Below, piece after piece: positions 7,908 to 16,022 of a stretch of 64,000 bases of DNA. Below the pieces are notes generated by a model. That model did no database searches, was not told where the DNA came from, and saw nothing but the letters and a program-made list of their open reading frames with translations. Within the stretch, counting starts at the first letter, position 1. Every line of letters begins with the position of its first letter. The position numbers and the translations under genes are program-made. Origin of the DNA: Streptomyces sp. WMMC940 (GTDB taxonomy: Bacteria; Actinomycetota; Actinomycetes; Streptomycetales; Streptomycetaceae); NCBI RefSeq assembly GCF_027460265.1, contig NZ_JAPZBC010000001.1:7490001-7554000 (forward strand), read 5' to 3'.

Positions 7908-8855
7908 ATGAAGGCAGCAGTCGTCGACCGGTACGGCGCGCCCGACGTTGTGCGTATCGGCGAGGTTCCACGGCCCGCGCCACGCGGAGGCGAGGTGCTG
8001 ATCCGCGTCAAGGCGGTGGCGGTCACCTCGGCCGACTCGCGTATCCGCGGGGCCCGGTTCCCGGCGGGTTTCGGGTTGTTCGCACGGTTGGCCTTCGGCG
8101 TCTTCCGTCCTCGGCGGACGGTCCTGGGCAGCTCCTTCTCCGGGGAGGTCGTTGCCGTTGGTGCGCGCGTCCGTGACATGGCGCCGGGTGACGAGGTGTG
8201 CGGCATGGCCGGGGTGAAACTCGGCGCACATGCCGAGTACGTCGTGGTGCCGGCGAAGAAGCTCGCGCGGAAGCCGTCTGCGGTGAGCCACGAGGACGCG
8301 GCAGGGGTGCTGTTCGGAGGTTCGACGGCGCTGTACTTCCTGCGGGACAAGGCGTCGGTGGGACCCGGCACGTCGGTGTGCATCAACGGTGCGTCAGGCG
8401 CGATCGGCACGAACGCCGTCCAGTTGGCGAAGCACTTCGGCGCGACCGTCACCGCCGTGACCAGCACGGCGAACACCGGTCTGGTGACCGACCTGGGAGC
8501 AGCGCGGGTCGTCGACTACACCCGCAACGACCTGGCCGGCATCGCCGACCGGTTCGACGTGGTGCTGGACGTCGTCGGCAACCTTTCGATCGCGTCAGGT
8601 CGGCGCCTGCTGAGCCCCAAAGGGGTGCTGCTGCTGGCTGTCGCGGGCCTGGGCGACACCGTACGTGCCCGTGGCAACGTCGTCGCGGGCCCTGCACCCG
8701 AACGCGTCGGGGACTTCGAGTTCCTCTTGCGGCTGGCCGCCGATGGCGCGATCACCGTCGTGATCGACCGGATCTACGAGCTGTGCGACATCGCTGAAGC
8801 ACATCGTCGGGTCGACAGCGGCCGCAAGATCGGCAACATCGTCGTGCGCCCGTAG
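7908..8855 (+). CDS. MDR-family NAD(P)-dependent oxidoreductase (quinone reductase-like, 315 aa)
   Basis: Starts MKAAVVDRYGAPDVVRIGEV, the N-terminal GroES-like fold of zinc-independent medium-chain dehydrogenase/reductases. A nucleotide-binding Rossmann motif (NGASGAIGTNAVQLAKHFGA, residues about 148-170) and the C-terminal IDRIYELCDIAEAHRRVDSG-KIGNIVV block follow. The catalytic zinc ligands of alcohol dehydrogenases are absent, as in quinone oxidoreductases. Ribosome site AAGGAGG at 7896-7902. Controlled by the divergent TetR. A clear paralogue sits at 50854-51831 behind similar GTAAG half-sites. Confidence 0.9.
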   Translation: MKAAVVDRYGAPDVVRIGEVPRPAPRGGEVLIRVKAVAVTSADSRIRGARFPAGFGLFARLAFGVFRPRRTVLGSSFSGEVVAVGARVRDMAPGDEVCGMAGVKLGAHAEYVVVPAKKLARKPSAVSHEDAAGVLFGGSTALYFLRDKASVGPGTSVCINGASGAIGTNAVQLAKHFGATVTAVTSTANTGLVTDLGAARVVDYTRNDLAGIADRFDVVLDVVGNLSIASGRRLLSPKGVLLLAVAGLGDTVRARGNVVAGPAPERVGDFEFLLRLAADGAITVVIDRIYELCDIAEAHRRVDSGRKIGNIVVRP

Positions 8856-8910
8856 TCACGGCGATACGGCGCCGCCCGGCCGCCTCTGGCTGGAACGTCC
8901 GCGGCGTTCT

Positions 8911-8927
8911 CCGGACCGGTGGTCCGG
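8911..8927 (+). terminator. Hairpin after the oxidoreductase gene
   Basis: CCGGACC-GGT-GGTCCGG is a perfect 7-bp stem 56 bases after the stop, followed by a second stem (CCAGCG/CGCTGG, 8939-8956). No U-tract, as usual in actinobacteria. Confidence 0.45.
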
Positions 8928-9597
8928 CCGGTCACACTCCAGCGTGACTGCGCTGGTCTGCCCCACCCGTTTCATCGCCTACCAGGTCGGCGACGCCCCC
9001 GCTGCGTGATCTGCTTGAGGTCGATTACCTACCTGCGGGACACGCGAAAATCTATGCTGGCTGAAGTAGACATTCGGGCGTGATCGGGTTATGGTTTTGC
9101 TTGTAGTCGAGAGACCGCAGGGCCCTGGCAGAGACGAACTGCCGGGCAGCAGTACCGCAGTACAGGTAGTCGAAGTACGCAGGACGGTGCGGTGGTGGAG
9201 TCCGAAGCCACAGCGGTAGCAGGACGGCGACGGGGCTGACCACCGCACCGGGCGGCCCGCAGTGATCAGGGGCTGCCGCGAGCATTGCCCACGTGCCCGA
9301 TCGGCAAGTGCAGTGCGAAGTACCAGCAGTGTGGTGACCGTGGTTCCCTGGTAAAGGCGTCAGCTGCAGCGCGCGTACCGGGAAGTTCGGCAGCGGGTTC
9401 GCAGTCAGGGCACGGGGCCGGCTGCCGAAGAGCGGCGCTGGGACAGGCCGTTGAGCAGTACCAGCAGAAGACAAGTGATCGATCCCAAAGAAGAACGGAG
9501 GGGCCGTCACCATCAGGATCGCCCGGGCGGCACGGCTGAGCCCGGGTACCGCAGGACATCGTTAGCGAGGTGGTCTCCGGTCAAGCAACCGCGATCC

Positions 9598-9632
9598 CCG
9601 CAGACCCGACGGCATCTCGGTCGGCTCTGCGG
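9598..9632 (+). promoter_or_regulatory. 13-bp hairpin in leader of MerR-like gene
   Basis: CCGCAGACCCGAC (9598-9610) pairs with GTCGGCTCTGCGG (9620-9632) with one mismatch and a nine-base loop. Confidence 0.45.
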
Positions 9633-9682
9633 AAACAGAAAGCCGGCGCAGAACCAGGGCCGGCAGATGGTGTAGTTCCTTC

Positions 9683-9714
9683 GGGGCCTTGGTGCCGTAC
9701 GGCACCAAGGCCCC
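9683..9714 (+). promoter_or_regulatory. Perfect 32-base palindrome/hairpin just before MerR-like gene
   Basis: GGGGCCTTGGTGCCG and CGGCACCAAGGCCCC are exact inverted repeats with a two-base centre (TA), ending 26 bases before the ATG. It could be a terminator of an upstream transcript, an attenuator or an operator; lack of a loop favours a DNA site or terminator. Confidence 0.6.
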
Positions 9715-9740
9715 TCCGGCGTGTTCCACAGAGAGGTGCA

Positions 9741-10079
9741 ATGACCACAGACGACTCGTTCGGCCGTCTCGATGACGACGATTACCCCGCCTACACCATG
9801 GGTCGAGCCGCCGAAATGCTCGGCACCACCCAGGGCTTCCTCCGCGCCCTCGGTGAAGCCCGCCTCATCACTCCGCTCCGCTCCGCCGGCGGCCACCGCC
9901 GATACTCCCGCTACCAACTGCGCCTCGCCGCCCGCGCCCGCGAACTCGTCGATCAGGGAACCGCCATCGAGGCCGCCTGCCGCATCATCATCCTCGAAGA
10001 CCAGCTCGAGGAAGCCCAGCGCCTCAACGCCGAATACCGCCGCGCCGCCGAATCGAAGAGTCCGCCCCCAGAAGCCTGA
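9741..10079 (+). CDS. MerR/BldC-like HTH regulator (112 aa)
   Basis: A MerR-type winged helix-turn-helix occupies residues 14-68: YTMGRAAEMLGTTQGFLRAL, LITPLRSAGGHRRYSRYQL. A short helical segment follows (IILEDQLEEAQRLNAEYRR, residues 84-104) that could dimerise. There is no effector-binding domain, as in the short MerR-like regulators often found next to cold-shock genes in streptomycetes. ATG 9741 follows GAGAGG. No cold-shock gene is visible here. Confidence 0.85.
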   Translation: MTTDDSFGRLDDDDYPAYTMGRAAEMLGTTQGFLRALGEARLITPLRSAGGHRRYSRYQLRLAARARELVDQGTAIEAACRIIILEDQLEEAQRLNAEYRRAAESKSPPPEA

Positions 10080-10520
10080 GGCAGCCAGACTTGCACCGGC
10101 CCCGGGCGGTCTGGAAGGTGAGGGTGCCTGTCGCGAAGGACCCTGCTCAGGACGCGCCTGCCGGGTCGGCGGCGAGTTCCGCACGGAACCGTGCCGACAG
10201 ATCGGTCTCGGACCCGTTGGTCAGTCGCAGACCGGGTCAGGCCACCGCCCCGGGCGGAACTCCGCCGGTCTCGCAGTCGCAGACGAGTGTGCCGATCTCC
10301 GGTTCAACGATGGCGGTGGACGCTCCGCGGGCCATCAGCTCCGGAGGCTCCGGCCACTCCGGCCGCGACCGCCACAGCGCACAGGCCATCCGAGAGGCCG
10401 ACCACGCGTGCTCATCCGCCTGGCCACGCCCTCGCCCGGAACCTGAACCGCCCCGAAACCCACTGCGGACGCACACGACGAGCGCCCGTACCGCGCGGCC
10501 GGTGCGGGCTCACACAGATT
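10080..10520. other. Intergenic, no supported gene
   Basis: About 440 bases. A 79-codon minus-strand frame (10237-10476) ends in a Cys pair (LVCDCETGG) but has no ribosome site or family resemblance and was not called. Confidence 0.45.
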
Positions 10521-10538
10521 TTAGGTCGATCGACCTAA
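10521..10538. promoter_or_regulatory. Perfect 18-bp palindrome, operator of the SDH-like/TetR operon
   Basis: TTAGGTCGATCGACCTAA is fully self-complementary and overlaps a TAAGAT (-10-like) hexamer at 10536-10541, with the ATG only eight bases further. The transcript may be leaderless and the TetR encoded by the second gene is the obvious candidate repressor. Confidence 0.75.
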
Positions 10539-10548
10539 GATTGTGCCC

Positions 10549-11646
10549 ATGACTGATCAATCGATCACCGACCGGCTCCGGCACGACCCGTCCGGCCCCG
10601 TACTGATCACCGGCGGCTATGGCACCGTGGGCACCGAGATCGCCCGGCTGATCGCCCCCACGGCCCCCCTGCTGCTCACCGGCCGCTCCCCGGAGCGCGG
10701 CCGGGCGCTCGCCCACGAGCTCGACGGGGAGGTGCGCGCCTGGGACCTCGCCGATCCCGCGCCGTTCACCGCCGCCGTCCGTGCCGTCATCAGCTCGGTC
10801 AACGACCCCGACGACCGGGTGCTGCGCGCCGCCGCCTCGGCCGGCGTCCCGTACGTGGACATCACCCGATGGACCGCCCGGCTGCAGCGCGCCGTCACCG
10901 TGGCCGCGCTGCTGCGCCCCACCGCCCCCGTGCTGCTCTCCTCCGCCTGGATGGGCGGCGTCAGCAGCGTCGCCGCGGCCGCACTGGCCGAGGAACTCGG
11001 CGGCGCCGAGCGGGTCGAGACCGCCGTCCGCTGGGACATGGCCGACCGGTCCGGTGCGGACTCCGTGGAGTTCATGGACCGCCTCGGCGTGCGCTTCGAG
11101 GTGATCGAGGGCGGCCGTCGCCGCCTGGCCGCCCCGCTCACCGATGCCCGTACCGTCCGGATCGGCGCGGGCCCGGTGCGGGTCGCCCGGATCGACACCC
11201 CTGAGCAGTTCACCCTGCCGCTGACCCTGGGCACGGCCACCGCCGCCACCCGGATCGGCTTCAGCTCGGCAGGCGCCACCCGCGCCCTCCTGGCCCTCGG
11301 CGGCGCCGGATTCTTCCGCTGGGCCGGCGGCGAACGCTGGACCCCGGTACGCCGCGCCCTGCTGCACGCCCCGGGCGAGGGCGGCACCGCCGGGTTCCGG
11401 GTGGACGTCACCCACCGCGGCATCACCCGTACGGCCACCCTCACCGACCCGTCCGGCCAGTGCCACCTCACCGCGCTCGGGGCGCTGCTGGGCCTGCGCC
11501 GCGTACTCGGCCTCGACGGTTCACCCGCTCCCGAGGGCCTGGTCTTCCCGGAGCAGCACCCGCGACCGGCCCACGCCCTCGCCGCCCTGACGGAGTACGG
11601 CGTCCGCGTGGACATCGACCGCACCTCGGCCCCGGCCGCCGCATGA
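10549..11646 (+). CDS. Saccharopine dehydrogenase-like NAD(P)-binding protein (365 aa)
   Basis: Rossmann fold at the N-terminus (VLITGGYGTVGTEIARLIA, with the LLTGRSPERGRALAHEL beta-2 region that fits NADP), then AVISSVNDPDDRVLRAAASAGVPYVDITRW, the pattern of saccharopine-dehydrogenase NADP-binding-domain proteins of actinobacteria. Substrate unknown. Start: ATG 10549, with an in-frame GTG at 10543 also possible. Transcription probably begins close to the ATG. It overlaps the tetR gene by ATGA, forming an autoregulated two-gene operon. Confidence 0.85.
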   Translation: MTDQSITDRLRHDPSGPVLITGGYGTVGTEIARLIAPTAPLLLTGRSPERGRALAHELDGEVRAWDLADPAPFTAAVRAVISSVNDPDDRVLRAAASAGVPYVDITRWTARLQRAVTVAALLRPTAPVLLSSAWMGGVSSVAAAALAEELGGAERVETAVRWDMADRSGADSVEFMDRLGVRFEVIEGGRRRLAAPLTDARTVRIGAGPVRVARIDTPEQFTLPLTLGTATAATRIGFSSAGATRALLALGGAGFFRWAGGERWTPVRRALLHAPGEGGTAGFRVDVTHRGITRTATLTDPSGQCHLTALGALLGLRRVLGLDGSPAPEGLVFPEQHPRPAHALAALTEYGVRVDIDRTSAPAAA

Positions 11647-12272
11647 GCGCCGCCACCTCCAAGGGCCACCAGCGGCGCACGGCCCTGCTGGACGCGGCCC
11701 GGCGGATCCTGTTCACCTCGGGAGGCGCGGAGCTGACCATGCGGGCGGTCGCGGACGCGGCCGGGGTCCGCCTCGGCCATCTCCAGTACTACTTCCCGTC
11801 CCGCTCCGACCTGCTGGCCGCTCTGCTCGAACGGATCCTGGCCGACTCCCTGGAACGGATCGCCGCCCTCGCACCCACCACCGAGGGTGACGGCGACGCC
11901 GACGGCACGGGCGGCCGATGCTGCCGGGCGGATCCCGGCCCCGCCCTGGAGAGCATCCTCGCCGACCACGACGACCCCGACCTGGTGCGGCTGTTCACCG
12001 AGGTCTGGGCGATGGCGGCACACGACGCCCAGGCCGCCGAGGCGGTCACCGCCTTCTACGCCGCGTACGCCGCGCAGCTCGCGGCCTTCATCCGGGAGCA
12101 CGCCCCGCAGACCGGCCCCGAGGACGCCCGGAGCCGTGCCGAGGTGTTCGTGATGCTGATGGAGGGCGCGGCCCTGTTCCGGTCCGGCATCGCGGGCCGA
12201 CCCGCCGCCCCCACCGAGGCCCTGCTCCGACAGGTGCTGCTCGGCCTGGTGGCGGGAGCCGACGGCGACTGA
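11643..12272 (+). CDS. TetR-family regulator (209 aa)
   Basis: N-terminal helix-turn-helix (RRTALLDAARRILFTSGGAELTMRAVADAAGVRLGHLQYYFPSRSDLL in outline, residues 11-58) with the AcrR-type YYFPSRSDLL end. The effector domain contains LVRLFTEVWAMAAHDAQAAEAV. Translationally coupled to the upstream dehydrogenase-like gene (ATGA). It probably binds the 18-bp palindrome at 10521 and represses its own operon. Confidence 0.9.
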   Translation: MSAATSKGHQRRTALLDAARRILFTSGGAELTMRAVADAAGVRLGHLQYYFPSRSDLLAALLERILADSLERIAALAPTTEGDGDADGTGGRCCRADPGPALESILADHDDPDLVRLFTEVWAMAAHDAQAAEAVTAFYAAYAAQLAAFIREHAPQTGPEDARSRAEVFVMLMEGAALFRSGIAGRPAAPTEALLRQVLLGLVAGADGD

Positions 12273-12655
12273 CCCGCGCGGGCCCCGGGGCCGCCGGGCC
12301 CCGGGCCGCCCGTGCGGCCGGCGGCGCAGGAGGGGAGCCGCGATGGGCGCAGTACCTCTGAAGGGGGCTGAGCCGGGAGAACACTGATCGGGGCTGTGCT
12401 CGGGGCTGCTCTTCTCTACCGTGATGGTGGTGGAGGAGGAGTGGCGAATGGGCTCGCTGTGCGAGGAGTCGGAAGCCCGCGAGGCGGCTGCCGAGCCTTG
12501 GCGTCGAAGCCCTTGTCCCACAAGGCCAGCATGTCCGGGCCGGATATGGTGCAACAGGCGACGGGCGTAGGCGGTCTCCCCCTCGCTGGTGGCACACGAC
12601 CTTCCTGAACACCCCGCTGCCTGCCAGCGACCCCTCGCTCCCGCAACTGCCAGGA
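12273..12655. other. Intergenic between converging units
   Basis: GC-rich stem-forming sequence (GGCCCC/GGGGCC runs, 12278-12315) probably terminates the tetR operon. No gene supported. Confidence 0.45.
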
Positions 12656-12901
12656 TCAGCGGATGCGGCCGAGATGGATGACGCTGACGCGGATCTGCTG
12701 GTCGTTGATCTCGTACAGCACCCGGTAGGGGCCGATGTGGATGCGCAAGAGGTCGGCGCTGCCGAACGCGCCGTCGGGCCGGGGGTCGTCGGCGAGGCGG
12801 TCGACAGCCGTGAACACCTGCCGGACACCGTGGGGGTCGTCCTTGGCGAACCGCTCGGCCTGGGCGAGGGCCTCGGGCTCCCAGACGACCTCGTAGCTCA
12901 C
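12656..12901 (-). CDS. relE: RelE/ParE-type toxin (81 aa)
   Basis: Short protein with the RelE fold signature: WEPEALAQAERFAKDDPHGVRQVFTAVDRLADDPRP, LRIHIGPYRVLYEIND and VSVIHLGRIR, including the RVLYEI beta-strand and a terminal HLGRIR basic tail typical of mRNA-cleaving members. Overlaps the antitoxin gene by four bases (ATGA-type). The antitoxin should neutralise it; the active family degrades mRNA on the ribosome. Confidence 0.9.
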   Translation of the reverse strand: MSYEVVWEPEALAQAERFAKDDPHGVRQVFTAVDRLADDPRPDGAFGSADLLRIHIGPYRVLYEINDQQIRVSVIHLGRIR

Positions 12902-13158
12902 GCCTCAGACCCGCCGAACACACGGCGGTACGCCTCGCCGTGCGGGACACCCGCGTTCTCGCCGCGTGCCTGGCGGGCGCGGTAGGCGGCCAGCGCCCGC
13001 AGCTCCTGCAGCTCCAGCGCGTCGGCGGGGCTGACCAGTATGGCGACGGTCTGCCCGTGGTCGGTGATGGCGACCGGCTCTCGGGTGGCGCTGACCTCGC
13101 GGGCGATGGCGCCCAGGCGGGCGCGGGCTTCCACGATCGAGTATGTCGTCTCCGTCAT
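12898..13158 (-). CDS. Phd/YefM-type antitoxin (86 aa)
   Basis: N-terminal Phd/YefM DNA-binding fold: YSIVEARARLGAIAREVSATREPVAITDHGQTVAILVSPADALEL. The C-terminal half is charged and helical (RAYRARQARGEN region) and would wrap the toxin. ATG 13158 after AAGGTGG; the antitoxin precedes its toxin, the standard order. The inverted repeat 13157-13184 overlapping its start is the likely autoregulatory operator. Confidence 0.9.
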   Translation of the reverse strand: MTETTYSIVEARARLGAIAREVSATREPVAITDHGQTVAILVSPADALELQELRALAAYRARQARGENAGVPHGEAYRRVFGGSEA

Positions 13159-13184
13159 GCACACCACCTTACAGAAGTGTGCAT
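13157..13184. promoter_or_regulatory. Toxin-antitoxin operator
   Basis: ATGCACAC (13157-13164) and GTGTGCAT (13177-13184) are perfect inverted repeats 12 bases apart; the left arm includes the antitoxin start codon. Confidence 0.7.
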
Positions 13185-13267
13185 ATGGCAGGGCCGTCAC
13201 TCCGCAGGGCAGCCGCTGGAGCTGCGCGGCGGTCCCGCACACGATCAACGCCATCGGTATCGCGCTG

Positions 13268-13492
13268 GTGGGTGAGAGGGGTGCCCGGTGCTACGGCGAG
13301 GTCCTGGCCGCGGAGGAGAAGAACGTCACAGGCGCCGTACGGCGCTGGTGGGCGCAGGCCATGCTCGACCGAGCCCGTGGCACCGAGAGGAGCCGGGCCA
13401 ACGACGCCGAAGGCGCGGCCGATCTGGCGGTGCTGCTGGGAATCCTGATCACTGCTGCGGAGCGGCGTCCGTCCCACGGGAGGCAGCCATGA
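13268..13492 (+). pseudogene. Remnant of unknown ORF coupled to DUF5958 remnant
   Basis: The frame reads ALVGERGARCYGEVLAAEEK then RRWWAQAMLDRA and ends in TGA overlapping the next ATG (ATGA), with GGGAGG before that ATG. The coupling argues it was once a real gene, but no proper start is left because the toxin-antitoxin promoter abuts it. Family not recognised. Confidence 0.35.
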
Positions 13493-13890
13493 ACGAACGC
13501 GACGTCCCGCTCAACGAGCTCGCGAAGGATCTGCGCCCGAGGTCGGAGGGCATCGAACAATTCGACGACCTCGTCCAGGGCGAGCAGTCCGAAGCGCTGC
13601 CGCTCCTGCGTCATCACTGCGTCCAGGCAAGCGCCGTTGCCGAGGACGCACCGGAGAGCATCCGGCGTGGCGGACGCCAGCGAGCACGGCTTGTCTGTTG
13701 GACACGCCGTACCGGGTGGGGGAGTGGGGACTGCTGTCTCCGGTCGTGCTGTTGTCCGGTGACGGCCACTGCTGGATCGGGCTCGACTGCCGGGCCCCTG
13801 TCAATCGTCTTCCTGACGGACTTGGGCGACTTCGCGCCGTTGGGTGTGCCAGAAGTCTTTCACCGCCCTTTCATCGGCGTGATCGCGGTC
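13489..13890 (+). pseudogene. DUF5958-like N-terminus joined to SMI1/KNR4-like C-terminus, frameshifted
   Basis: MNERDVPLNELAKDLRPRSE ... LLRHHCVQASAVAEDAPESIRRGG matches the beginning of DUF5958 proteins. In the +1 frame from about 13690 the sequence reads LLDTPYRVGEWGLLSPVVLL, GDGHCWIGLDCRAP, then returns to the first frame for SIVFLTDLGDFAPLG. That block (GDGHxWIGLDYR...FLDTDLG) is the pattern of SMI1/KNR4 immunity-type domains. Two compensating frame changes make it non-functional. The DUF5958 assignment is fairly firm, the SMI1 one less so. Confidence 0.55.
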
Positions 13891-15076
13891 CTCGGCGTTG
13901 TAGCTCTCCTGCAGCACTGCCGTCAGAGCGCTGGACGTCGAACCGCGCCCGGGCGAAGGCGGTGAGGTCGAGGTCCGGTTTCTCCCCCAGGGCCAGCAGC
14001 GCCAGACACTCCCCGATCGCCGGGGCGAACTTGAAGCCGTGTCCGGAGCAGGCGGCGGAGTACACCAGCCGCGGCGCGGACCGCGCCCGGTCGATGACGA
14101 AGCTACCGTCCGGCGTCATCGTGTAGAAGCACATCGCGGACCGCACGGGCTCGGGGTCGATTTCCGTCAGGAACCGCGACACCGCCTCGACGATCTCGGC
14201 CTGCTGCGTCGACCCGACCCGGTGGGGAGTCGGGTCGGACGGATCGCCCGGGGTCTGCTGCCTGTTGTGGAAGCCGATCTTGACCTCCCGGCCGCCGCGG
14301 CCCCATTCCGGGCAGCCGTAGACGACACCCCCGGAAGCCGACTCGTAGACGAACGCGGGCATTCCCTCGTTAGCCCCGGGGAATCGGGTGCGGAACCAGT
14401 ACACGGGCACGCGGTGCGGGTGGAGGATGCCGGGGAGCTCGTCGGCGAGGAAGTCGTTCGACCAGGGGCCGGCGGACAGGGCGATTGCTCCGCACGACAC
14501 CGTCTCTCCGGAACCGAGATGTACGGACGCCCCCTCGGCGGTGGAGGAGACGGCCAGCGCCCGTTCACCGAAGCGAACTACGGCGCCGGCGCGCACGGCC
14601 GCGTCGAGCAGTGCCAACCGGGCGCGGTCGGCGAGAAGGGTGTAGGCGCCGGGTTCGTACAGGACGGAGATGTCCGGACCCAGGTTGAGCCAGTCGAAGC
14701 GGGCGTTGGCTTCGGCCGCGTCCCAGATCTCGTGCGGGATGCAGCCGTCTTGGGCGGTGTGCCGGCTGAGCTCGACCAGGCCCTCGGTGCTGTCACCCAT
14801 GAAGAGGCCGCCGGTGCGCACGGTCAGGACGTCGCCGTGCGCTCTCTCCAGTTCGCTCCACATTCGATCGGCCCGGTTCAGGAGTGGCAGGTACGACGTC
14901 CCTTCCCAGTACGTGCGCCGGAAGATACGGCTCTCGCCGTGGGAGGAGCCGTACCGGTGGGTCGGGCCATGCGTGTCGACGGCGAGGACGGAAGCCCCGC
15001 GCGCCGCCAACGCCGAGACAGTGGCGGATCCGGATATCCCCAGGCCGACGACAACGACGTCATAGGTACTGGTCAC
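13871..15076 (-). CDS. solA: FAD-dependent amine oxidase of the N-methyltryptophan/sarcosine oxidase family (401 aa)
   Basis: FAD-binding GXGXXG-like start (DVVVVGLGISGSATVSALAARG), then THRYGSSHGESRIFRRTYWEG, the RGSSHGxSRI-type block of monomeric sarcosine/N-methyltryptophan oxidases. The C-terminal CFYTMTPDGSFVIDRARSAPRLVYSAACSGHGFKFAPAIGE pattern includes the Cys (YSAACSGHGFK) that binds FAD covalently in this family. It should oxidise an N-methyl or secondary amino acid to an imine with release of peroxide. GTG start at 15076 overlaps the transporter gene by 17 bases, so it is the last gene of a four-gene operon with proC, a methyltransferase and an EamA transporter. Confidence 0.85.
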   Translation of the reverse strand: MTSTYDVVVVGLGISGSATVSALAARGASVLAVDTHGPTHRYGSSHGESRIFRRTYWEGTSYLPLLNRADRMWSELERAHGDVLTVRTGGLFMGDSTEGLVELSRHTAQDGCIPHEIWDAAEANARFDWLNLGPDISVLYEPGAYTLLADRARLALLDAAVRAGAVVRFGERALAVSSTAEGASVHLGSGETVSCGAIALSAGPWSNDFLADELPGILHPHRVPVYWFRTRFPGANEGMPAFVYESASGGVVYGCPEWGRGGREVKIGFHNRQQTPGDPSDPTPHRVGSTQQAEIVEAVSRFLTEIDPEPVRSAMCFYTMTPDGSFVIDRARSAPRLVYSAACSGHGFKFAPAIGECLALLALGEKPDLDLTAFARARFDVQRSDGSAAGELQRRGPRSRR

Positions 15077-16022
15077 GAACGGTGGTTCCCTTCATCAGTT
15101 CCGTAGACGGCTGCTGATTCCTCGGCTGTCGGCGTCGCTCACCGAGGACGGCCTCCAGGACGAGGGAGACGAGCGAGAGCCAGACCAGTGCGAAGCAGAC
15201 GAAGGTGTTGGCGGACGGCACCTGTCCGTAGACGCTGACAGCGATGACGAGCTGGGCGGTCGGGTTCAGGTACTGGACGAAGCCGGACACGGTCAGGGTG
15301 ATGGCCTTCGCGCCGAGCGAGAAGAGCCAGAGCGGAATGACGGAGATCAGCCCGCAGAGCGCGAGCAGTACGTAGTCGGAGGTGTCGGCGGACGGTTGCA
15401 GCGCCAGTGAGTAGGGGGAGAGCGCGGCGACCGCCACGACGCCGACGGCGAGGAAGGACGTCTCCAAGGTGAGACCGGTGACCGGGTCCGCCGGGGAAAG
15501 CTTCTTGACGGCGCCGTACAGCCCCCAGCTCGTGCTGATGGTGACGAACACCCACCAGTACAGTTCACCGCTTCTGGTGAGAAGCAGGGCGATACCGAGC
15601 AGACAGAGCGCCAGCGCGGCGCGGCGCAGCCGGCTGGCCGGTTCGCGTACGAGGAGCATCCCCACGGCGATGGTGACGGCCGGCGCGATCAGGTACCCGA
15701 GGCTGGCCTCGATAACCCGGCCGTGGATCGACGCCCAGATGAAGGCCAGCCAGTTGACGCAGATCAGTACGGCGGCGAGCAGGTGGGTGACGAGTAGTCG
15801 CCGGTCGGCCACCGCCGCGCGCAGCGCCCCGGTGCGGCGCAGGACGGCGACGGCCAAGGTGACGGTCACGAGGGAGACCAGGACCCGGTACCCCAGCAGG
15901 GTGATCGCCGGAATGTGGCCGAGCGCATGCCAGTAGACGACCGAGGAACCCAGGATCAGGTTCGCGACCACCATGGACGACACTCCGGCGGCCACCCCTG
16001 AGGCAGGGGCCGGATGAGTCAT
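15060..16022 (-). CDS. rarD: EamA/RarD-type drug/metabolite transporter (320 aa)
   Basis: Ten hydrophobic segments can be counted; landmarks are SSVVYWHALGHIPAITLLGYRVLVSL, CVNWLAFIWASIHGRVIEASLGYLIAPAVTIAVG and LSLGAKAITLTVSGFVQYLNPTAQLVIAV, all typical of RarD proteins (the LGYFINPL-like motif appears as LGYLIAP). Inner-membrane permease, direction unknown but usually export. The start (16022) overlaps the methyltransferase stop by four bases, the end overlaps the oxidase start. Confidence 0.88.
   Translation of the reverse strand: MTHPAPASGVAAGVSSMVVANLILGSSVVYWHALGHIPAITLLGYRVLVSLVTVTLAVAVLRRTGALRAAVADRRLLVTHLLAAVLICVNWLAFIWASIHGRVIEASLGYLIAPAVTIAVGMLLVREPASRLRRAALALCLLGIALLLTRSGELYWWVFVTISTSWGLYGAVKKLSPADPVTGLTLETSFLAVGVVAVAALSPYSLALQPSADTSDYVLLALCGLISVIPLWLFSLGAKAITLTVSGFVQYLNPTAQLVIAVSVYGQVPSANTFVCFALVWLSLVSLVLEAVLGERRRQPRNQQPSTELMKGTTVRDQYL

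Larger units (their letters stand above)
8928..9740. other. Long untranslated region upstream of the MerR-like regulator
   Basis: About 800 bases with no convincing gene. From 9040 composition changes: AT content rises and short motifs such as GCAGTAC/AGTACC/GTAGC recur (for example 9150-9180 and 9320-9330, 9460-9470). Two strong hairpins (9598-9632, 9683-9714) lie near its right end. It may be a structured leader or a non-coding RNA, or an eroded gene. Confidence 0.45.

Noticed and set aside
10237-10476. Minus-strand 79-codon frame with a Cys pair
   Set aside because: No start signal or family resemblance; left as an unsupported frame.
12342-12386. Tiny 14-codon ORF after AGGAGGGG downstream of tetR
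   Set aside because: No conservation evidence, no partner and inside a stem-forming terminator-like region.
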